The translations under genes were made by a program, and so were the position numbers. From Tenuifilum sp. 4138str (lineage in GTDB: Bacteria > Bacteroidota > Bacteroidia > Bacteroidales > Tenuifilaceae), in assembly GCF_041102575.1 (NCBI RefSeq), contig NZ_JBGCUE010000006.1, forward strand, positions 62,001 through 126,000: a DNA stretch of 64,000 nucleotides, read 5' to 3'. The notes beneath the pieces were generated by a model that saw only the letters and a list, made by a program, of their open reading frames with translations, had not been told where the DNA came from and made no database searches. This document shows positions 44,708-52,779 of this stretch, piece by piece; position 1 is the first letter of the stretch, and each line of letters starts with the position of its first letter.

Positions 44708-45730
44708 ATGTCGAAAATTTTAGTTACTGGTGGTGCTGGATATATTGGCTCCCACACTGTGGTTGAACTTATTAATGCCGGTTTTGAGGTAGTTGTAGTT
44801 GATAACTTTTCAAACTCTTCACCTAAGGCAATTGATGGAATTGAAAGGATAACAGGAATACGTCCTAGACTTGTTGAGGCCGACTGTTCGGACTTAGCTT
44901 CCATACGAAACCTCTTTTCTGCCGAAGGCAATATCGAAGGGATTATCCATTTTGCAGCGCTGAAAGCTGTGGGTGAGAGCGTGGAGAAACCCCTCGATTA
45001 CTACAGGAATAACCTGCTTTCAACCATCAATATGATGCAGATGTTAAAGGAATTTGGGGGCAAATATATGGTGTTTTCAAGTTCCTGTACAGTTTACGGG
45101 CAGCCCGATGTTTTACCGGTAACCGAGCATACCCCACGTAAACCAGCTATGTCGCCTTATGGAAATACCAAAAGGGTGGGCGAGGATATCATTCAGGATA
45201 CAGTAAACTCAACCAGTGGAGTTTTTGCCATTGCGTTAAGGTATTTCAACCCAATTGGTGCACATCCTTCAGCTGAGATTGGCGAGTTGCCTTTGGGGAA
45301 ACCCGATAACCTTGTTCCATTCATTACTCAAACTGCTGCCGGAATTCGAGAGAAACTTCAAATTTTTGGAGGTGATTACAATACACCCGATGGCACCGCT
45401 ATACGCGACTATTTTCATGTAGTGGATTTGGCCAAGGCTCATGTACTGGCCTTGCAGAGGATGATTGACGGAAGAAGTACCAGCCCTTACGAGGTGTTTA
45501 ATGTTGGTGCGGGTAGGGGTATTACTGTGCTTGAAATAGTTAAAGCTTTTGAGAATGTGACCGGTGTTAAGCTGAACTATGAGATTGTGGGGCGCAGGGC
45601 TGGTGATATTGAAAAGGTTTGGGCCGATACCACTTTGGCACAAAAAGAGCTTGGGTGGAAAACCGAAAGCACTCTTGAGTATGCCTTGCTTACTGCCTGG
45701 AACTGGGAAAAGAAGGTGAGGGGGATGTGA
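44708..45730 (+). CDS. galE: UDP-glucose 4-epimerase
   Basis: Interconverts UDP-glucose and UDP-galactose (possibly also the N-acetyl forms). The 340-residue protein has VTGGAGYIGSHTVVELI at the N-terminus, FAALKAVGESVEKPLDYY, SSCTVYG, the catalytic pair Y151/K155 in SPYGNTK, and LRYFNPIGAHPS, all classical GalE features. It diverges from wzz. Downstream lies 1.6 kb of repeats. Confidence 0.96.
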   Translation: MSKILVTGGAGYIGSHTVVELINAGFEVVVVDNFSNSSPKAIDGIERITGIRPRLVEADCSDLASIRNLFSAEGNIEGIIHFAALKAVGESVEKPLDYYRNNLLSTINMMQMLKEFGGKYMVFSSSCTVYGQPDVLPVTEHTPRKPAMSPYGNTKRVGEDIIQDTVNSTSGVFAIALRYFNPIGAHPSAEIGELPLGKPDNLVPFITQTAAGIREKLQIFGGDYNTPDGTAIRDYFHVVDLAKAHVLALQRMIDGRSTSPYEVFNVGAGRGITVLEIVKAFENVTGVKLNYEIVGRRAGDIEKVWADTTLAQKELGWKTESTLEYALLTAWNWEKKVRGM

Positions 45731-46012
45731 GGATAAAGGATAAAGGATTAGTTGATAGTTGATGGTTGATAGTTGATTGTTGATAGTGAAAAAAAAGCAT
45801 TTCACTAAACACTAAAAACCAAACACTACTCTCCATCTTCCCTGCAAACTGCACACTGTACACTGTAAACATTCAAAAGATCCTTCGCTACGCTCAGGAT
45901 GACAAATGAAGTTGTTCGTGTATAGTTGTTCGTGAAACTATTGTCATGCTGAGCTAGCCGAAGCATCGCTTTACCTTAAACCCTATTTATTCTTATTGTT
46001 TTTTTTGGAAAT

Positions 46013-46276
46013 CGCTCTTTGCAGTGCTTTTCTGTTGCGATGCAACGCTTCAGTTTTACTCTTTGGAAAAATTATTGCGTGCATCGCAAAATAATTTGAA
46101 CACCTCAATACCCTGGGTTAAAACCCAGGGCTAATGTGATTTGCTCTTTCAGGGCGATTTGTGTGCGTCTAAAGACGTGTGCTAGCTAGTGAGTTCTTAA
46201 ATCTTAAACCGAGATCCCTCGACTACGCTCGGGATGACAATGGAGTTGTAAATGTTACGCCCCTACGGGGCGGGAA
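46013..46276 (+). repeat. 264-bp direct repeat, copy 1
   Basis: Runs from CGCTCTTTGCAGTGC to CTACGGGGCGGGAA. Internally it has TGCGATGCA...TGCATCGCA and CCCTGGGTTAAAACCCAGGG inverted repeats, so it could fold extensively. Confidence 0.9.
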
Positions 46277-46681
46277 AGGTTGTTTGTTGTTCGTGGAATT
46301 GACCTCACCCCCGCCCCTCTCCTGACAGGAGAGGGGAAAAGCAATCAGGAAACCTTATTGCAGTGCTAAAGTCTCCCCTCTCAGGGGAGATTTAGAGGGG
46401 TCATCTAGGTTGAATGTGGGAAACAACCTCACCCCAGCCCTTATCCCTGAGAGGGAATGGAGCGGAAGAAGCAAGCAGAGGCATAAAAGCCTGACCCTGC
46501 AATGGGTCAGGGGTGGAACGTGGCGGTGGGCTTAGTAAGCGATACCACATGAGTCACGCCGTAGGCGTGGCGAATTGTATCGCGTGGCAGTTCCAACCGC
46601 GGGGCACCCATCGGGTCGGGCTTTTCAGCCTTGATTTTCTTTGGTTCTTTCTTGTATCAAGACAAGAAAGAACGTGTAAAC

Positions 46682-46945
46682 CGCTCTTTGTAATGCTTTT
46701 CTGTTGCGATGCAACGCTTTCCCCTTGCTCTTTGGAAAATGTAATGCGTGCATCGCAAAATAATTTGAACACCTCAATACCCTGGGTTAAAACCCAGGGC
46801 TAATGTGATTTGCCTTTTCAGGGCGATTTGTGTGCGTCTAAAGACGTGTGCTAGCTAGTGAGTTCTTAAATCTTAAATCGAGATCCCTCGACTACGCTCG
46901 GGATGACAATGGAGTTGTAAATGTTACGCCCCTACGGGGCGGGAA
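46682..46945 (+). repeat. 264-bp direct repeat, copy 2
   Basis: Same length as copy 1. Most differences lie in the first 70 bp; from the TGCATCGCA arm to the end only a few bases differ. Confidence 0.9.
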
Positions 46946-47273
46946 GCGTTGTTAGTTGTTCGTGTATAGTTGTTCGTGAAGCTATTGTCATGTTGAGCAA
47001 AGCGAAACGTCTCATGGGGGCGATTTGAGATCCTTCGCTCCCCGCTAGGGCGGGACAGGCCGCTCAGGATGACAGGCATGAATGTTTTTGTTAATTAAAC
47101 GACATTGATTCAACATTTAAGATTCTCAAGCCAACTATCAACCATTTACCAAATCACATCGTTTGCACGCGTCTCCTTACACGAGTGTTATTCCAATTCA
47201 CGAACACCTCTAGGATTATTATTTGCTTGTTGTTAAACATTTCCGTACGTCTATTAATGCTTTTTATAATATT

Positions 47274-47281
47274 TACCTTTG
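47274..47281 (+). promoter_or_regulatory. -7 element before TonB receptor
   Basis: TACCTTTG matches TAnnTTTG, 33 bases ahead of the first possible ATG (47315). A -33 TTTG is not visible at the right distance. No cobalamin riboswitch is recognisable upstream. Confidence 0.42.
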
Positions 47282-47314
47282 CAGGCGTTGTGTTTTAAAT
47301 GCTCAACGTAATTA

Positions 47315-49369
47315 ATGTTTAACTATTTAATCAATCAAACTATGCGTAAAAAAATGTTTTTCAGTAACATGGTAAAGCGATTTACCAAATGGTCGCACAA
47401 GGGTTACGGAGTATTTGAAAGTTTTAAAACGGTAGTAACCATCGGGGTATTGCCCTTTTCGTATTGTTTACTTGCCATGCCAATGGCAACGTTTGCACAG
47501 CCCGATAGTGTTGCGATAACAAAAAATGTCGATATTGAGGAGGTTGTAGTAAATGCCAGCAAGAAAGCGAGCACCTATTCGGAGCTTACTAGGGTAGTAA
47601 GGGTTGTTAACCGCGATGAGTTGGGGCAACTTAAGGCCACCGCGCTTGGCGAGTTGCTTGAGCAGGTGGCGGCAATTGATATCAGGCAGCGTGGAACAAA
47701 TGGTGTTCAGGCCGACATTAATTTCAGGGGCGGTTCGTTCGATCAGGTTATGGTTCTGCTAAACGGAATCAACATTACCGATCCACAAACTGGACATCAT
47801 AACCTGAACATCCCCATAAACATTGATGCGGTTGATAGGATAGAAATTCTACAAGGCCCCGGAGCACGTGAGTATGGTGCTGGAGCATTTGCCGGAGCTA
47901 TTAACATAATCACAAAACCCGATGGCAGCGGTAGAGGTGAACTTTCGTTCTTTGCAGGGGAGTATGGCTTAACCAAGGTTTCGGCTTCGCAAAATATAGG
48001 CAGCAAAAATCTTCGTTCGTTTATAGCAACCTCATATGACAGGAGCGACGGGTATATTGAAAATACCGATTTCAAAAACCTGAACGTCTACCTTCATACA
48101 TCCTATTCATTCAACAAATCAGAACTAAATTTCTTTGCGGGATACCAGGATAAAGGATTTGGCGCTAATAGCTTTTATACCCCAAAGTATCCCAATCAGT
48201 ATGAGGCAACCAGGGCTATTTTAGGCTCGCTTGGTTTTGATAGAACCTGGAACAATTTTACGGTCAAAGCAGCAGGTTATTACCGTAAACATACCGATAG
48301 GTTTGAACTTTTCCGAACCAATCCAGCCTCGTGGTATACCGGCCACAACTACCATGCAACCGATGTTTATGGTGGAAAGCTATCGGTAGGCCGGTTTTAT
48401 CAATGGGGGAAAACTGAAGCAGGATTTGAGCTGAGACGTGAAGAAATATTGAGCAACAAGTTTGGAAGCCCACTGACCGATTCCGTTATGGTTTGGGGAG
48501 AGAAGGTTTACTACAAAAAGGGCGATTCCCGCAATCATTTTTTGGCATACGCCACCCAGGGTTTCTTTTTTGAGCAGTTCTCATTCTCGCTTGGTGGGCA
48601 GTATAATCATTCAAATAAGTTTGGCGATATTTGGACTTGGGGTGCCGATTTATCGTACAATCTGTTTAAAAATATTAGACCATTTGCTTCGGTGAATCGT
48701 TCGTTTAGGCTCCCAACTTTTACCGATTTGTATTACCAAGGACCTACCAATATTGGCAACCCAAACCTGAAGGCTGAATATGCCACCACATATGAATCGG
48801 GTTTAAAATTGAATCAGAATATCCTAAGGGTTGAAATTGCTTTATTTTACAGGCAGGGTACCGACATTATCGACTGGGTAAAGCCAGCAAACGAAACGGT
48901 TTGGACAACAGTGAACTATACAAAGCTTAACTCGTGGGGTTCAAATATCAACCTGAGTGTGAATACTAAAAACCTTAATATTTTCACCGATAAGATTACA
49001 CTATCGTATGCATATACCGAAAGTGAAAAGGATAAAAGCGAACTCGATTCATACTATGTGCTCGATTACCTAAGGCATTGTGTAACATTGAATACACGGC
49101 ATGCCTTTAAAAACTTATACCTGAATTTGACCCTAAGGTATCAGGACAGAAATGGAGAGTATTTAAAATTTATCGATTCAAATACGTCAATCCCTACTTC
49201 ATATCCCGATGTTTTCCTAATGGATGTAAGGGCTGGATATGTTTTCAAAAAGGTAAATATCTATTTTGATGTTAATAATATCTTTGGTAATCAATATGTT
49301 GACATTGCCAATGTGATACAGCCAGGTCGATGGATTGGGCTTGGAGTTAGTTACAGATTTGATTTATAA
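47315..49369 (+). CDS. TonB-dependent outer-membrane receptor (BtuB-like)
   Basis: 684-residue energised outer-membrane transporter. A long N-terminus (KWSHKGYGVFESFKTVV) precedes the export segment and cleavage after ATFAQ near residue 62. I recall similar extended leaders in other Bacteroidota TonB receptors. Then come the TonB box/plug (IEEVVVNASKKAS, DINFRGGSFDQVMVLLNGI, EILQGPGAREYGAGAFAGAINI) and a ~500-residue beta-barrel ending in a terminal Phe-x motif (SYRFDL). It has no CarboxypepD_reg domain and no SusD partner. The general BtuB-like form suggests a small ligand such as cobalamin or a metal chelate; the Cys/His-rich lipoprotein gene downstream leans to metal. Met at 47342 is an alternative start. 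Confidence 0.87.
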   Translation: MFNYLINQTMRKKMFFSNMVKRFTKWSHKGYGVFESFKTVVTIGVLPFSYCLLAMPMATFAQPDSVAITKNVDIEEVVVNASKKASTYSELTRVVRVVNRDELGQLKATALGELLEQVAAIDIRQRGTNGVQADINFRGGSFDQVMVLLNGINITDPQTGHHNLNIPINIDAVDRIEILQGPGAREYGAGAFAGAINIITKPDGSGRGELSFFAGEYGLTKVSASQNIGSKNLRSFIATSYDRSDGYIENTDFKNLNVYLHTSYSFNKSELNFFAGYQDKGFGANSFYTPKYPNQYEATRAILGSLGFDRTWNNFTVKAAGYYRKHTDRFELFRTNPASWYTGHNYHATDVYGGKLSVGRFYQWGKTEAGFELRREEILSNKFGSPLTDSVMVWGEKVYYKKGDSRNHFLAYATQGFFFEQFSFSLGGQYNHSNKFGDIWTWGADLSYNLFKNIRPFASVNRSFRLPTFTDLYYQGPTNIGNPNLKAEYATTYESGLKLNQNILRVEIALFYRQGTDIIDWVKPANETVWTTVNYTKLNSWGSNINLSVNTKNLNIFTDKITLSYAYTESEKDKSELDSYYVLDYLRHCVTLNTRHAFKNLYLNLTLRYQDRNGEYLKFIDSNTSIPTSYPDVFLMDVRAGYVFKKVNIYFDVNNIFGNQYVDIANVIQPGRWIGLGVSYRFDL

Positions 49370-49381
49370 CATGTAAAAGAG

Positions 49382-49413
49382 TTTGCATTTTTACTCGTAA
49401 ATAGATTTATTTG
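49382..49413 (+). promoter_or_regulatory. promoter for the Cys/His-rich lipoprotein
   Basis: TTTG at 49382-49385 and TTTATTTG at 49406-49413 are exactly 20 bases apart; the -7 box has one mismatch to TAnnTTTG. Start of transcription would be about 20 bases ahead of the ATG at 49442. Confidence 0.5.
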
Positions 49414-49441
49414 CAGATTCAAACCAAAAACAGCTTCTAAA

Positions 49442-49699
49442 ATGAAGAAAATTGTATTGATTGCTTCATCGCTACTTATTGTCAGCAGTTTAGCTTTGAC
49501 ATCTTGCGGTTCCAAGGCGAGCGATGCCACTAACCAAGAAAAAACTGAATGCTGTGGTGGTCACAGCAAGGAAGAGGGAAAGAGTTGCTGCGACTCAACA
49601 AAGGTTAATGCACCAGCCGATAGCACCAAGAATGATGGTTGCTGCAGTGGTAAGGAGCATAAAGAGCCCTGCGATAAACCCTGTGAGCACAAGCACTAA
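49442..49699 (+). CDS. small Cys/His-rich lipoprotein, probable metal binder
   Basis: 85-residue precursor with a lipoprotein signal: hydrophobic residues 4-19 and lipobox LTSC (Cys22). The mature ~64 residues are hydrophilic and hold four Cys pairs or spaced Cys groups (ECCGGH, SCCDS, GCCSG, PCDKPC) plus a His-rich tail (KEHKEP, CEHKH). Such composition is typical of soft-metal (Cu, Zn, Cd) ligands. It has its own promoter, a perfect terminator behind it and a TonB receptor in front. A function in metal capture or protection is inferred; I know no named family for it. Confidence 0.85.
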   Translation: MKKIVLIASSLLIVSSLALTSCGSKASDATNQEKTECCGGHSKEEGKSCCDSTKVNAPADSTKNDGCCSGKEHKEPCDKPCEHKH

Positions 49700-49720
49700 T
49701 CGTATATAGGTTAAAAGCGA

Positions 49721-49757
49721 AAAGGCCGTTGATTATGATCAACGGCCTTTCTTTTTT
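49721..49757. terminator. bidirectional terminator
   Basis: Perfect 13-bp stem AAAGGCCGTTGAT (49721-49733)/ATCAACGGCCTTT (49738-49750) with a TATG loop and a T-run at 49752-49757. It separates the lipoprotein gene from the converging membrane-protein gene. Confidence 0.92.
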
Positions 49758-49767
49758 GTTGGTTAGG

Positions 49768-50598
49768 CTAAAACAGACATAATGAGTGAACAAAACCTGT
49801 AATCACTTTACCGCTTTCATAGTCCAGTTCCGATCCAAAAAGGCTGTGAGGGATTGAGAAAATAATAATGGTAACCACTGCTGCAAGTAAAACCATTGCA
49901 GGCCTGTTGTTTTTGCGATTAGTAATAAATGCAATTAGCCATGCTGCAAAAGCAATAAGGGTTTTATTATCGGTAAGGTCATAGCCAAAAGGGAAACCTG
50001 TCCAGTATGCCCCAAATGCATATTTCTGAACAATAGGGCCAAGGATTAAACCACCTAGAAATAGTAAAGCAAGGCTTACGGTGATATTCCGTTTGTACGA
50101 CGGGATGTTGAATGTAGCCTGTAAACCTGTTAGGTTCGAGAATAACATGGCTAAGAACATGAATAGTATATGTGGGATTAAGACCCAAGCAGGCACCGGG
50201 TCTTTATATCTTATGGTAATAGGATTTTCTTTGAACAAAAACTGGGTGTTAGCACCCTCAACTATTTCAATATAGTATTGGAGTTTTGCAGCAGCAGGCA
50301 TTTTAGGAAGGTATGCTTCCTGCCGGTTTTCATCAACCGCAAGAAATGGAATCGGTGAAAAATCCTCGTTAACCTTGAATCGCTTGTAATGGAGAGTAGC
50401 AATGGCATTTATTGGGAGGTGAAGGGTAATTTTAGTGTCCTTATCGCTTTCCCCGCTACGTATCAGTTTGGATTTATACTCTACACTATCAATTAAATAG
50501 CTAACTCGTTTAGGATGGGTAGGCCCCGTGAGGCGTTGATAAACAGCGGCTGCCAGGGTTATTGTGAGCGCCAGGGAAAAAATTAAATATTTTTTCAT
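49768..50598 (-). CDS. conserved membrane protein of unknown function
   Basis: 276-residue protein I do not recognise. Residues 4-22 are a signal or first membrane segment; residues ~30-130 are a polar extracytoplasmic domain, beta-rich (ITLHLPINAIATLHYKR, AAKLQYYIEIVEG); the C-terminal half has about five hydrophobic segments (for instance AWVLIPHILFMFLAML and VSLALLFLGGLILGPIV). It lies 21 bp downstream of the M28 peptidase gene and is likely co-transcribed with it. Confidence 0.75.
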   Translation of the reverse strand: MKKYLIFSLALTITLAAAVYQRLTGPTHPKRVSYLIDSVEYKSKLIRSGESDKDTKITLHLPINAIATLHYKRFKVNEDFSPIPFLAVDENRQEAYLPKMPAAAKLQYYIEIVEGANTQFLFKENPITIRYKDPVPAWVLIPHILFMFLAMLFSNLTGLQATFNIPSYKRNITVSLALLFLGGLILGPIVQKYAFGAYWTGFPFGYDLTDNKTLIAFAAWLIAFITNRKNNRPAMVLLAAVVTIIIFSIPHSLFGSELDYESGKVITGFVHSLCLF

Positions 50599-50619
50599 GG
50601 TTAATTGATATTTTTATGG

Positions 50620-52332
50620 TTAAAGTTCAACAGTTAATTCCATTTCTACTTTATCCCTTACAACCTTAACAGTTGCTTTAGTGCCCGGTTCAAGGGTTGA
50701 AAGGGCTTCGGTGTAATCGTAAATATTCTTAATACTTTTCTGATTTATGGCAATAATCAAGTCGCCTACTTTAATGCCAGCAATTTCGGCAGGCTTACCC
50801 TCGGTAACGCCAATAACCTTGAGTCCATCATCCGATGCACCACTCACATCGGGCATTATTCCCAGCTTAACTTTAATTTTTGGTGAACGCGATGATGAAA
50901 TGGAGCGGGTGCTTGATTTTGTAAAGGTGAGGGGTTTTTGCATGGTTGCCAGTTCTCGGGCCAAGCGGTATGTGTAATCGGAAACATTCTGCATACCATC
51001 AATGTTGAGTAGTGCTACATCATCGTTTGGGGTATGGTAATCTTTATGTAATCCGGTGTGAATAAAGAAAACAGGTATGTTTTTTGAGTAGAATGAGGCA
51101 TGGTCTGAGGGGCCAAAGCCATCGGGAACCAGTTTTAGGTTGAAAAGGCTATCGGAATTCAGGGCGTTCAGAATGGAATCGGCCTCAAGGGAGGTTTTTG
51201 ACCCGTGAACCTCAAGTTCACGGTTGCGTAATCGTCCCACCATATCGAGGTTAATCATAGCCTTTATGTTTTCAACTGGAATGAGAGCAGAGTCAACAAA
51301 CCGCTGCGAGCCAATAAGTCCTTTTTCTTCGGCTCCAAAAGCCACAAACACAATGCTACGCTTAATTTTTTTCTGTTCCGATGCTAACTTTTGAGCAATT
51401 TCAAGCATGGCCACAACACCTGAAGCGTTATCGTCGGCTCCATTATGAACGGCAAGCTGGCCGGGGTTTCTGCTACCCCCCATTTCACCCATTCCTAAAT
51501 GGTCGTAATGTGCACCAATTACAATGTATTCATTAGCGAGCTTGGGGTCGGTGCCACGGAGCATGGCAACCACATTCTGGGTTTCAATGGAGTTATAAAG
51601 TTTTGCTACCTTTCCACATACAGTTATTCCTAAGGGTAGCGAGAGAATCCTATTCTCAGCAATTCTCTGAGCAATAGCGGAGGGCTGGCCAATAGGCGCA
51701 ATAAGTTTTGCTGAAGCATCGGGCGAAAGAATGAAAATAGGGAGGTTCGGAAGGGAACGGAAATCAACATCAACATACTTTGATAATGTGTCGTTACTTA
51801 CAATAATAATCCCAGCAGCGCCTTGATTTTTAGCAATTTCTATTGGTTTAGTATTCAAGTAAACGTATTTTGAGTCACCTAATGGATAATAAATTACAGC
51901 CCATTTCCTTCGAACCTTGACATTTTCATAGCATGCTACACTATCGCCTTTGCCAACAAATATTGCTTCGGCGCAGAGTGAGTCCGACCCGTTTACAGTA
52001 GGTGCTGAAAAATCGCGACTGAACTCAAGCCTCTCATCATTTATCATTAAGCTGGTTTTCTTTTCGAATTCAGGGTTAAAATTCTTAAAGGAAAAGAATT
52101 GATACCCTTTTTTGCCTAAAAGGGTTAGGCCGTATTCACGAAACTCGTCGCGGATATACTTAGCTGCAATTTTGTCCTGAACAGTACCTGGTTGCCGCCC
52201 CTTTAAACTATCGGAAGCCAGAAAGCTTACGTGGTATAAAAGTTCGTTACTAGTGATATAAGCACTTCGTTTAATCTGGGCGAATAGGGTAGAAGAAACG
52301 AATAGCAAGACAACAAGTAAAATCCTTTGCAT
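50620..52332 (-). CDS. M28-family aminopeptidase with PDZ domain, exported
   Basis: Zinc aminopeptidase of about 570 residues. From the start at 52332 (MQRILLVVLLFVSS) there is a signal peptide. Next is a PA-like insert (residues ~120-230), then the M28 catalytic part: GAHYDHLG, ADDNASGVVAMLE, FGAEEKGLIGS (general-base Glu pair), NLDMVG and FFIHTGLHKDYHTPNDD, all zinc ligands intact. The last ~90 residues form a PDZ domain (KPAEIAGIKVGDLIIAINQK). The longer frame from 52359 is less likely since a -7 element lies just upstream of it. Confidence 0.92.
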   Translation of the reverse strand: MQRILLVVLLFVSSTLFAQIKRSAYITSNELLYHVSFLASDSLKGRQPGTVQDKIAAKYIRDEFREYGLTLLGKKGYQFFSFKNFNPEFEKKTSLMINDERLEFSRDFSAPTVNGSDSLCAEAIFVGKGDSVACYENVKVRRKWAVIYYPLGDSKYVYLNTKPIEIAKNQGAAGIIIVSNDTLSKYVDVDFRSLPNLPIFILSPDASAKLIAPIGQPSAIAQRIAENRILSLPLGITVCGKVAKLYNSIETQNVVAMLRGTDPKLANEYIVIGAHYDHLGMGEMGGSRNPGQLAVHNGADDNASGVVAMLEIAQKLASEQKKIKRSIVFVAFGAEEKGLIGSQRFVDSALIPVENIKAMINLDMVGRLRNRELEVHGSKTSLEADSILNALNSDSLFNLKLVPDGFGPSDHASFYSKNIPVFFIHTGLHKDYHTPNDDVALLNIDGMQNVSDYTYRLARELATMQKPLTFTKSSTRSISSSRSPKIKVKLGIMPDVSGASDDGLKVIGVTEGKPAEIAGIKVGDLIIAINQKSIKNIYDYTEALSTLEPGTKATVKVVRDKVEMELTVEL

Positions 52333-52366
52333 GATGGTAAAAATTTGTATTGTTAACAATAGAATT

Positions 52367-52374
52367 CAAATATA
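52367..52374 (-). promoter_or_regulatory. -7 element for the M28 peptidase
   Basis: Minus strand TATATTTG, a full TAnnTTTG match, 34 bases before the ATG at 52332. No good -33 element. Confidence 0.4.
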
Positions 52375-52436
52375 GCTTAAATCATCAACTAATTTTTTTA
52401 TTATTGCTGTCAATTTTGGTACCAATTTTTTAAGCA

Positions 52437-52778
52437 ATGGGAAAAATCAGAATATCAGAGCGGAAGCTAATTCTTTTTACTGTTGGTTTGCTTATAGTGG
52501 CAGGAATAGTTCGATTGGGATTTTACAAAGTGGGAGTATGGCTATTCTACTTGGCATTTGTACCAATTATTTTGCATAGATTGAGGTTTTATATTAGGAA
52601 TGTTAAAAATTTACATAAGGTTGACAGGTATAGGCGGTTCACCTTGGGGTTTATCATTGCTACTATTATCCTAAACCTTTTAGGATTTCAGGATGTTGAG
52701 TTTGTGTTGCTTTTTGTTCTGGCCATTGATTACTTGATTGTTATACAAAATCCAAGAGTCCCAGGTGAAAGGGAATAG
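52437..52778 (+). CDS. small membrane protein of unknown function
   Basis: 113 residues with about four hydrophobic segments (residues ~11-27, 30-46, 68-82, 86-103) and a basic loop RFYIRNVKNLHKVDRYRR between the pairs. No conserved motif recognised. It ends one base before the GTG proposed as the start of the NTPase fusion gene, so the two are probably coupled and may work together in the membrane. Confidence 0.72.
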   Translation: MGKIRISERKLILFTVGLLIVAGIVRLGFYKVGVWLFYLAFVPIILHRLRFYIRNVKNLHKVDRYRRFTLGFIIATIILNLLGFQDVEFVLLFVLAIDYLIVIQNPRVPGERE

Positions 52779-52779
52779 C

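Larger units (their letters stand above)
45731..47314. repeat. 1.6-kb gene-free region of composite repeats
   Basis: I find no credible gene. It holds: TTGATAG-type heptads (45745-45790); reverse-oriented ACTAAAC heptads (45803-45830) and CACTGTA heptads (about 45845-45870); a 264-bp direct repeat at 46013-46276 and 46682-46945; CCCTGGGTTAAAACCCAGGG hairpins at 46111-46130 and 46780-46799 inside those copies; a GTTGTTCGTGTATAGTTGTTCGTG element at about 45912 and 46955; ATCCYTCG(C/A)CTACGCTCRGGATGACA patches; and GAGAGGGG-type inverted repeats (46315-46400). The frame at 46513-46803 consists of this repeat material. The last ~200 bp lead to the TonB receptor promoter. Confidence 0.88.

Noticed and set aside
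45269-45872. Minus-strand frames over the end of galE and the heptads behind it
   Set aside because: They translate the heptad repeats (NQLSTINYQ-like) and the antisense of galE.
46513-46803. 96-codon frame in the gene-free zone
   Set aside because: It is built from repeat material, including the tail of the second 264-bp repeat; no promoter and no recognisable protein.
47100-47314. Cobalamin riboswitch upstream of the BtuB-like receptor
   Set aside because: I looked for the conserved B12-box and found no match; only a -7 element is seen.
47315-49699. A polysaccharide-utilisation (SusC/SusD) system
   Set aside because: Neither TonB receptor in the window has a SusD-like neighbour or glycoside hydrolase genes.
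44693-52440. Identical 16 bases AATTTTTTAAGCAATG at the starts of galE (44708) and the 52437 gene
   Set aside because: In AT-rich leaders of a 64-kb window one such match is expected by chance at roughly this level; no other shared element.
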